Part shown: positions 1 through 4,991 of the stretch, piece after piece
How positions within the stretch are numbered: position 1 is the stretch's first letter
How the letters are laid out: each line of letters starts with the position of its first letter
Notes under the pieces: model-generated
The model's database searches: none
Seen by the model: the letters and a program-made list of their open reading frames with translations, nothing else
Told to the model about the DNA's origin: nothing
Assembly (NCBI GenBank): GCA_964638245.1
Contig: CAZWZG010000157.1
Coordinates: 1-7,249 of the forward strand
DNA length: 7,249 nt
Direction of reading: 5' to 3'
Origin: CAZWZG01 sp964638245
GTDB taxonomy: Bacteria > Pseudomonadota > Alphaproteobacteria > Rhodobacterales > Rhodobacteraceae
Made by a program: the position numbers and the translations under genes

Positions 1-404
1 GGCTGATCCGCCGCGATACATGGCGTATGCACCGTCTGGGCGACAGGCCTTTCGCGCACCAATTCGTCCAGCATCCACGAGATATCCTCGACCGTTTCGG
101 CGACGATATGGGTCACGGGACCTTCGCGCTGAACCCGCCCGGTGATCTTCAAGGCCCGCCCCGCGATCACGGCGCGGCGGAACTCTTCGTATTTCTTGCG
201 CCAGACCACGATGTTGGACACGCCCGTTTCATCTTCCAACGTGATGAAGATCACGCCCTTGGCCGTTCCGGGGCGCTGGCGGACCAGCACCAGCCCGGCA
301 ACAGCAATGCGGGCGCCATTGCTGACCAACCCAAGATCCCCATGGGGCACACATGCAGGCGGAACGGGCCAGGGGACCCGTGAGACAGGGCGCACGACAG
401 TCAT
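1..404 (-). CDS. Stand-alone DnaE2 (ImuC) C-terminal OB-fold domain protein, SOS-regulated; runs off left edge
   Basis: At least 134 codons read on the minus strand without a stop. Residues 28-110 match the C-terminal OB-fold of error-prone DNA polymerase DnaE2/ImuC: VAGLVLVRQRPGTAKG (35-50), then a TLEDETG motif, NIVVW, a KYEEFRR stretch and GRVQREG (89-95). In DnaE2 this domain follows roughly 900 residues of polymerase. Here nothing of the polymerase precedes it: residues 1-27 are a proline/valine-rich segment unlike DnaE2, and an in-frame stop lies at 432-434. The OB domain binds single-stranded nucleic acid in C-family polymerases. An exact LexA box ends three bases before the ATG at 404, so DNA damage probably induces the gene. 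There is no Shine-Dalgarno, so translation may be leaderless from 404 or begin at an internal GTG/TTG (for example 350 or 329). It is either a deletion remnant of an imuA-imuB-dnaE2 operon or a domesticated single-domain protein. Domain identity is confident; function and start are not. Confidence 0.72.
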   Translation of the reverse strand, partial: MTVVRPVSRVPWPVPPACVPHGDLGLVSNGARIAVAGLVLVRQRPGTAKGVIFITLEDETGVSNIVVWRKKYEEFRRAVIAGRALKITGRVQREGPVTHIVAETVEDISWMLDELVRERPVAQTVHTPCIAADQ

Positions 405-406
405 GA

Positions 407-421
407 GAACAAAAATAGAAC
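407..421 (-). promoter_or_regulatory. LexA/SOS box (GTTC-N7-GTTC)
   Basis: On the minus strand the bases read GTTC, seven bases (TATTTTT), GTTC. This is an exact match to the direct-repeat LexA operator known from Rhodobacter and other alphaproteobacteria. It sits directly upstream of the DnaE2-OB reading frame and covers the candidate -10 element, where LexA would block RNA polymerase. dnaE2-type genes are classical SOS targets in this class, which supports the assignment. Confidence 0.8.
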
Positions 422-439
422 AAAATGCTGATCACGCAA
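412..439 (-). promoter_or_regulatory. Candidate core promoter of the OB-fold gene
   Basis: On the minus strand, TTGCGT (439-434) is followed by a 16-base spacer and TATTTT (417-412). The -10 lies inside the LexA box. The usual 6-7 base gap downstream of the -10 would put the first transcribed base at or next to the A of the ATG at 404, which would make the transcript leaderless. This is read by eye and has not been tested. Confidence 0.45.
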
Positions 440-463
440 GTCTGACCTTGCAAATACGGATCA
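429..463. other. Nested inverted repeat in the 405-530 intergenic region
   Basis: GCAAG (436-440) and CTTGC (447-451) form a 5-bp dyad around TCTGAC. They are flanked by an outer pair, TGATC (429-433) and GATCA (459-463). The dyad overlaps the -35 of the minus-strand SOS promoter and lies about 70 bp upstream of the ferredoxin start. It could be an operator for either gene or a chance dyad. Apart from this, the SOS promoter and the ferredoxin ribosome binding site, I see nothing else in this gap. Confidence 0.25.
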
Positions 464-530
464 TGCAGAAAGCAACTGGAAGAGCAGGGGGCGAGCCGCT
501 ACATAGCGATCAAGCAAGTTGAGGAAGACG

Positions 531-854
531 ATGGCTAAAATCACCTATATCGAGCATGGCGGCAAAGAGCATGTCGTCGAGGTTTCCACCGGCATGACCG
601 TCATGGAAGGCGCGCGCGACAACAACATCCCCGGCATCGAAGCAGATTGCGGCGGGGCCTGTGCATGCTCGACCTGTCATGTCTACGTGGACGCGGCGTG
701 GGTCGACAAGCTGCCAGCGAAAGACCCGATGGAAGAAGACATGCTGGACTTCGCCTATCAGCCTGACCCCGAACAATCGCGCCTGACCTGTCAGTTGAAG
801 GTTTCTGACGAACTGGACGGTCTTGTCGTGCGGATGCCAGAGCGTCAGATCTGA
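531..854 (+). CDS. fdxE: Adrenodoxin-like [2Fe-2S] ferredoxin (FdVI type)
   Basis: A 107-residue soluble electron carrier. The cluster ligands fit the adrenodoxin pattern C-x5-C-x2-C plus a distant Cys: C40, C46, C49 and C87, with an extra C44 that is common in this subfamily. The sequence closely resembles my memory of Rhodobacter capsulatus FdVI (fdxE product), including IEHGG near the start, the CGGACACSTCHVYVD block and LTCQLKV near the end. Proteins of this type pass electrons from a NADPH- or NADH-dependent reductase to cytochrome P450s or Fe-S assembly; the partner is not encoded here. The start at 531 follows a clear GAGGAAG (521-527). A TTG at 519 is in frame but lies upstream of that site and is rejected. 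The stop overlaps the ATG of the next gene by one base (852-856 reads TGATG), so the two are probably co-translated. Confidence 0.93.
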   Translation: MAKITYIEHGGKEHVVEVSTGMTVMEGARDNNIPGIEADCGGACACSTCHVYVDAAWVDKLPAKDPMEEDMLDFAYQPDPEQSRLTCQLKVSDELDGLVVRMPERQI

Positions 855-1600
855 TGATCCGGGCGCGGCGTCTTCCGTGGCGCTCTTGGCTACGGCCCGC
901 GCGCCGCGCGTTTATAGCCTTTTGCCTGTTGTTATCGCTGCCGATGGGTGCGGCTGCTGAAGACATCCGTCGCGCCACCTATGAAGACCCTACAACACGC
1001 TATGCCCACGGTGTCCTTGGCGACGCCATTGAACACGGAACACTCGCTCTTGTGACAGCATCGGGCAAGCGGTTGCGCATCGTTCTACCTGAGGATCGCG
1101 TTTTCGAAGACACCGAGCCGCGCTTGTTTGACGTCGATCTGGATGGAGAACGCGAAGTGATCGTCGTTGAGGCTCAGTCGGCGCTTGGCGCACGGCTCTC
1201 GATCTATGATGACAGCGGGCTTGTGGCCGCAACTCCCCACATCGGTCGATCCAACCGTTGGCTTGCTCCGATCGGGGCCGCGGATCTGGACGGCGACGGC
1301 GCGATCGAGATCGCCTATGTTGACCGGCCGCATTTGGCCAAGACTGCGCGGGTTTGGCGTTTCGAGGACGGTGCGCTTGTGGAGGTTGGCCAGTTCCCCG
1401 GCGTCACGAACCACCGCATCGGAGAGCGTGACATCGCGGGCGGTATCCGGGATTGCGGTGAGGGACCCGAAATGATCGTCGCGGACGCGTCATGGAACAG
1501 ACTATTGGCACTGACGTTTGATGGTCGTTCCATCGAGTCTAACGATATCGGTCGCCATTCCGGGCGCGATAGCTTTGCCCGCGCTATGGCTTGTCCGTAG
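854..1600 (+). CDS. Exported FG-GAP/VCBS-like repeat protein of unknown function
   Basis: A 248-residue protein with a typical Sec signal peptide: an arginine-rich n-region (residues 3-18), a hydrophobic core (19-30) and a likely cleavage after the Ala run (MGAAA, 31-35) before Glu36. The mature part has two blocks typical of FG-GAP/VCBS beta-propeller blades, DVDLDGE (93-99) and AADLDGDG (142-149). Each is an acidic calcium-binding-like loop followed by a hydrophobic strand (EVIVVE and IEIAYVD). The protein therefore probably forms a small periplasmic beta-propeller, perhaps calcium-stabilised; no catalytic motif is visible. Its ATG overlaps the ferredoxin stop codon, and there is no strong ribosome binding site, which fits translational coupling. 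Such genes are, as far as I recall, conserved beside this ferredoxin in Rhodobacteraceae, but the role is unknown. The 3' end overlaps purD by 17 bp in convergent orientation. Confidence 0.85.
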   Translation: MIRARRLPWRSWLRPARRAFIAFCLLLSLPMGAAAEDIRRATYEDPTTRYAHGVLGDAIEHGTLALVTASGKRLRIVLPEDRVFEDTEPRLFDVDLDGEREVIVVEAQSALGARLSIYDDSGLVAATPHIGRSNRWLAPIGAADLDGDGAIEIAYVDRPHLAKTARVWRFEDGALVEVGQFPGVTNHRIGERDIAGGIRDCGEGPEMIVADASWNRLLALTFDGRSIESNDIGRHSGRDSFARAMACP

Positions 1601-2870
1601 GGCGCGAATCCAAGGCCCGCCAGCCGATGTCGCGCCGGTAAAACCCCGTCTCAAAGCCAACGCGATCAACGAGCGCGTACGTCCGGTCGCGCGCTTGGGA
1701 AAGACTCTCCCCGCGTGCGGTCACTGCGAGGACACGACCACCTGAGGCGACAAGCTGGCCCTCCGACCGGGCCGTTCCGGCATGAAAAACCATTTCGGAC
1801 GAACTTTCGCGCAGATCATCCAAACCAGTGATCGCTCCGCCCTTCTTATAGGCCCCGGGATAGCCGTTTGACGCCATCACAACCGTCATCGCGTGGTCAG
1901 GGGCCCAATTGACGCGAGCCTCCGCAAGGCGCCCTTCTGCGGCCGCATGGATCAGGTCCAATGCTTGCGCGCCAAGCCGCATCATCAGCACCTGACATTC
2001 CGGGTCGCCGAAACGCGCGTTGTATTCGACAAGGCGCGCCTGACCCTTCTCGATCATCAACCCGGCATAGAGCACGCCCTGAAACGGCGTGCCGCGCCGT
2101 GCCATCTCGGCCAGGGTTGGGCGAATGATCTGCGCCATGACCTGGTCCTGCTGTAATTGATCAAGGATCGGCGCTGGGGAATAGGCCCCCATGCCGCCCG
2201 TGTTGGGGCCAATGTCGCCTTCGCCAACGCGCTTGTGGTCTTGGGCTGTGCCAATGGGCAGCGCGACTTCGCCATCGCAAAGGACAAAAAAACTGGCCTC
2301 TTCGCCAGCCATGAATTCCTCGATAACGACTTCTGCACCGGCCGCACCGAAGGCCCCGCCAAAAGCGTCATCAATCGCGGCCTCGGCCTGCTCGACAGTC
2401 TCCGCAACGGTCACACCCTTGCCGGCTGCCAAGCCATCCGCCTTGACCACAATCGGCGCGCCCTGTTCCCGCACGTAGGTTTTCGCCGGTTCGGCTGCAT
2501 CGAAGCGCGCCCAAGCCGCCGTTGGAGCGCCTGACGCGTCGCAAACCTCCTTGGTGAAACTCTTGGAGGCTTCCAGCTGTGCGGCCGCCGCTGAGGGGCC
2601 GAACACGAGCAACCCTGCGTCGCGCAAAGCGTCAGCCACACCCGCCACCAAGGGTGCTTCGGGGCCTACGATCACAAGGTCGACCGAGTGCCGCACCGCA
2701 AACTCGGCAACAGCAGCCCCATCCTCGATATCCAGCGTCGCACAATCGGCGATCTCGTCAATTCCGGCATTCCCCGGCGCCACGATCAGGCGGTCGCATT
2801 TGGGGTTCTGCTTCACCGCCCAGGCCAGGCTGTGTTCACGCCCGCCGCCGCCGAGGATCAAGATGTTCAT
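1584..2870 (-). CDS. purD: Phosphoribosylamine-glycine ligase (GAR synthetase)
   Basis: A 428-residue ATP-grasp enzyme that joins 5-phosphoribosylamine and glycine using ATP, the second step of de novo purine synthesis, in the cytosol. The length is normal for a monofunctional bacterial PurD. Visible motifs in order: the N-terminal glycine loop LGGGGREHSLAW (6-17), VGPEAPLVAG (68-77), FGPS (90-93), the ATP-grasp strand VVKADGLAAGKGV (141-153), EEFMAGEEASFF (184-195), the ligand segment DHKRVGEGDIGPNTGGMGAY (211-230) and the metal-binding EYNARFGDPECQ (282-293). No key residue appears to be missing. The start at 2870 is preceded by AAGGGAAG at a good distance. It is divergent from xseA (78 bp gap) and convergent with the FG-GAP gene, so it is probably transcribed alone. 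Confidence 0.98.
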   Translation of the reverse strand: MNILILGGGGREHSLAWAVKQNPKCDRLIVAPGNAGIDEIADCATLDIEDGAAVAEFAVRHSVDLVIVGPEAPLVAGVADALRDAGLLVFGPSAAAAQLEASKSFTKEVCDASGAPTAAWARFDAAEPAKTYVREQGAPIVVKADGLAAGKGVTVAETVEQAEAAIDDAFGGAFGAAGAEVVIEEFMAGEEASFFVLCDGEVALPIGTAQDHKRVGEGDIGPNTGGMGAYSPAPILDQLQQDQVMAQIIRPTLAEMARRGTPFQGVLYAGLMIEKGQARLVEYNARFGDPECQVLMMRLGAQALDLIHAAAEGRLAEARVNWAPDHAMTVVMASNGYPGAYKKGGAITGLDDLRESSSEMVFHAGTARSEGQLVASGGRVLAVTARGESLSQARDRTYALVDRVGFETGFYRRDIGWRALDSRPTDKP

Positions 2871-2894
2871 GCCGCTTCCCTTCGTGTCCTCCGC

Positions 2895-2923
2895 GTTTTA
2901 GGCTCGCCACCCAGCAGGCACAA
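2895..2923 (-). promoter_or_regulatory. Candidate purD promoter
   Basis: Within the 78-bp divergent gap, the minus strand shows TTGTGC (2923-2918), a 17-base spacer and TAAAAC (2900-2895), about 25 bases before the purD start codon. The match to sigma-70 consensus is moderate. I see no PurR-like operator and no clear plus-strand promoter for xseA in the same gap. Confidence 0.35.
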
Positions 2924-2948
2924 GACAAGGCGGGATCCGAGCGGCGCC

Positions 2949-4364
2949 ATGGACCTTTTTGAAGACGACAAACCCGGCGAAAACGCCCATGATTTCACCG
3001 TCAGCGAACTGTCGGGCGCGGTCAAACGCGTCATCGAAGGCGAGTTTGGACGGGTTCGGGTCAAGGGCGAGGTCGGGCGCGTGACCATCGCACGCTCAGG
3101 ACACCTTTATTACGATCTCAAGGACGAAAAAGCGCTGTTGTCCTCAGTGACCTGGAAAGGGCAGGCCGCACGCCTTGCCGTCCAACCCGAAGAGGGGATG
3201 GAGGTTGTCGCCATCGGGCGCATGACGACCTTTCCCGGCTCATCCCGCTATCAATTGATCGTGGAAGAACTGCGTCCCGCAGGTGTTGGCGCTCTTATGG
3301 CCATGCTGGAAAAGCGCAAGAAAGCACTGGAAGCAGAAGGCCTTTTCGATGGCTCCCGCAAAAAGCCGATCCCTTATCTGCCTGAAATCATTGGTGTCGT
3401 GACCTCACCCACTGGGGCAGTGATCCGTGACATCCTGCATCGCTTGCGAGACAGGTTCCCGCGCAAGGTGCTCTTATGGCCCGTTGCGGTTCAAGGCGAT
3501 CGCTCGGCGAAAGAAGTCGCGCGGGCGATCGAAGGGTTCAACGCGCTCACGCCCGGCGGCGCCTTGCCCCGTCCAGACCTTTTGATCGTGGCGCGGGGCG
3601 GAGGGTCTATCGAGGACCTTTGGAGCTTCAACGAAGAGATCGTGGTGCGCGCGGCGGCAGCAAGTGACATTCCGCTGATTTCGGCAGTGGGCCATGAAAC
3701 CGACACGACCCTCATTGATCACGCGGCTGACCGCCGTGCTCCGACGCCGACCGCAGCGGCCGAGATGGCCGTACCTGTGCGTCTGGATCTTCTTGGTTGG
3801 GTCGAAGCGCAGGATGCCCGGCTTTTGCGCGGGGTCGAACAAGGCGTGACGCGTCGCAAGGAACGCCTACGTGATGTTGCGCGCGCCCTGCCGCGACCCG
3901 AAACGCTTCTGACAACGCCGCGCCAGAGGCTCGACGCTGCCGAACGGGCGCTGCCAGCCGCACTGATGCAAGGGACGAGCCGCCATCGAGACAGGTTTGC
4001 GCGCGCGTCCGGGGGGCTGCGCCCGAGTGTTTTGCGAGGGCGGGTCAGTGTTGAACGTGAGGCGCTCGCCCGTCTTGCGGCGCGCCTGACCCCGGCTATG
4101 GAGCGCGTGATCGAGAAACGTTCTGAACGCCTCGCCACGACGGATCGGCTGCGCGAAAGCCTAGGCTACCATGCCACGCTCGGGCGCGGCTATGCTCTTG
4201 TACGCGCGGACGGCGCGCTTGCGCCGGACAAGGCCAGCGCAGCTTCAGCCAGCCATGTCGAAATCGAGTTCCGGGATGGGCGCCTGTCCGTAGGAGCCGC
4301 TCCGGCAAAACCGAGCTCTAAGAAATCAAAGCCGAAGGGTTCTGATCAAGGCAGCCTTTTCTAG
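2949..4364 (+). CDS. xseA: Exodeoxyribonuclease VII large subunit
   Basis: A 471-residue subunit that, with several copies of XseB, forms exonuclease VII, which degrades single-stranded DNA from both ends in mismatch repair and recombination. In order: a short acidic N-terminus; an OB-fold DNA-binding domain (about 14-110; VSELSGAVKRVIEGEFGRVR, WKGQAARL, YQLIVEELRP); a catalytic domain (about 115-300) with GVVTSPTGAVIRDILHRLRD (149-168), VARGGGSIEDLWSFNEE (214-230) and GHETDTTLIDHAADRRAPTP (248-267); an arginine-rich coiled-coil region (about 280-400); and a conserved C-terminal block with LGYHATLGRGYALV (405-418). A lysine-rich tail ends in QGSLF. The start at 2949 matches the usual N-terminus (MDLFEDD..). 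The same frame is open upstream into purD, but that part is not XseA-like. The ribosome binding site is weak. No xseB lies nearby. Confidence 0.97.
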   Translation: MDLFEDDKPGENAHDFTVSELSGAVKRVIEGEFGRVRVKGEVGRVTIARSGHLYYDLKDEKALLSSVTWKGQAARLAVQPEEGMEVVAIGRMTTFPGSSRYQLIVEELRPAGVGALMAMLEKRKKALEAEGLFDGSRKKPIPYLPEIIGVVTSPTGAVIRDILHRLRDRFPRKVLLWPVAVQGDRSAKEVARAIEGFNALTPGGALPRPDLLIVARGGGSIEDLWSFNEEIVVRAAAASDIPLISAVGHETDTTLIDHAADRRAPTPTAAAEMAVPVRLDLLGWVEAQDARLLRGVEQGVTRRKERLRDVARALPRPETLLTTPRQRLDAAERALPAALMQGTSRHRDRFARASGGLRPSVLRGRVSVEREALARLAARLTPAMERVIEKRSERLATTDRLRESLGYHATLGRGYALVRADGALAPDKASAASASHVEIEFRDGRLSVGAAPAKPSSKKSKPKGSDQGSLF

Positions 4365-4397
4365 GTCTCCAAAGGTCTACAAGTATCCTCGGGGGGA

Positions 4398-4410
4398 GCG
4401 CGGAACGCGC
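4398..4410 (+). other. Small hairpin preceding the xseA terminator
   Basis: GCGCG (4398-4402), loop GAA, CGCGC (4406-4410) form a perfect 5-bp stem one base before the terminator hairpin. It may stack on the terminator stem or act as an RNA 3'-end stabiliser for the xseA message. Confidence 0.4.
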
Positions 4411-4435
4411 GGGGGGCAGACAGCCCCCTTTTTTT
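4411..4435 (+). terminator. Rho-independent terminator of xseA
   Basis: GGGGGC (4412-4417), loop AGACA, GCCCCC (4423-4428), then seven T residues (4429-4435). This is a classical intrinsic terminator 47 bases after the xseA stop. On the opposite strand no T tract follows the stem, so it should act only on plus-strand transcripts and not on the convergent gene at 4441-4836. Confidence 0.88.
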
Positions 4436-4440
4436 GGACT

Positions 4441-4836
4441 TCAGACGCCCACAGGCGGCCCGAGACACAAAAGTGGTTCTTCAGACTGGGCAGTCTCGTA
4501 GATGGGCCTGTCATCGGGGTCGTTTTCGAACTGCGCCTCAAGGCCGTTGGGTCCAAGCGTGAACGTCCAGCATTGCGGCACGCCAATACCATCATAGACA
4601 AAACAGATCAGCGGCCCGTTCTCGAACCAAGTGCCGTCCTGACACTCCCCGTCGTTGTAGGACCAGCGCACGCGGCGATTTTCGAGATACTCTTCGATCC
4701 CGAAAACCTCCCCCTGATCTGCGTAGGTCAAGGTCTTGCCGCGGGTATAGGCGTCAAACTCTTCCGCCGTCAGCGGCGTCTGGCTAAACGCCGGACCGGC
4801 AAGGGCAAATAGAATTGGCAACACAACACCGCGCAT
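4441..4836 (-). CDS. Small exported protein with four cysteines, function unknown
   Basis: About 131 residues from the ATG at 4836. An in-frame ATG at 4848 would add four residues (MVEP). I prefer 4836 because it gives a normal signal peptide: MR, a hydrophobic core VVLPILFALAGPA and probable cleavage near FSQ. Neither start has a good ribosome binding site. The mature protein contains TAEEFDAYTRGKTLTY, a GIEEYL..RRVRW segment and four cysteines (about 65, 78, 89 and 124 from the 4836 start), which could form two disulfides in the periplasm. It is acidic at its C-terminus (NDPDD, SEE). I recall similar uncharacterised exported proteins in Rhodobacteraceae, but no function. Codon pattern, signal peptide and family-like motifs support a real gene. 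It is divergent from the fused NuoE-NuoF gene and convergent with xseA. Confidence 0.78.
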   Translation of the reverse strand: MRGVVLPILFALAGPAFSQTPLTAEEFDAYTRGKTLTYADQGEVFGIEEYLENRRVRWSYNDGECQDGTWFENGPLICFVYDGIGVPQCWTFTLGPNGLEAQFENDPDDRPIYETAQSEEPLLCLGPPVGV

Positions 4837-4922
4837 GGGCTCGACCATGCCACGCCATGCGCGGGTGAAAAAGTGACAAATCAGTGTGAACGTTTCCGAT
4901 TGGCGACGCGGATAGGTCAGAA

Positions 4923-4986
4923 GCCGTCGGAGACGGGCTGGCCATCGCGCCGACTTCGGCGCAGTCTCCAAAAAAATCTGTGGAGG
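4923..4986 (+). promoter_or_regulatory. Leader with alternative pairings that include the ribosome binding site of the NuoE-NuoF fusion gene
   Basis: The segment contains GGAGAC (4929-4934), a 6-bp hairpin GCGCCG-ACTT-CGGCGC (4947-4962), GTCTCC (4964-4969), an A-rich linker and the GGAGGGA ribosome binding site (4982-4988). GTCTCC can pair perfectly with GGAGAC, closing a domain and leaving the ribosome binding site free. Alternatively its TCTCC can pair with GGAGG of the ribosome binding site (with one G-U) and hide it. A third option is CCGTC-GGA-GACGG (4923-4935), which ties up GGAGAC. This resembles an on/off translational switch, but no known riboswitch family is recognised and chance is possible in GC-rich DNA. 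The strong ribosome binding site also fixes the start at 4992 rather than the GTG at 4980. Confidence 0.3.
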
Positions 4987-4991
4987 GAGCC

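Noticed and set aside
27..522. Plus-strand open frames opposite the left-edge gene
   Set aside because: They mirror the minus-strand DnaE2 OB-fold frame and have no recognisable motifs.
2688..2948. In-frame upstream extension of xseA
   Set aside because: It lies inside purD on the opposite strand and is not XseA-like; the ATG at 2949 gives the normal family N-terminus.
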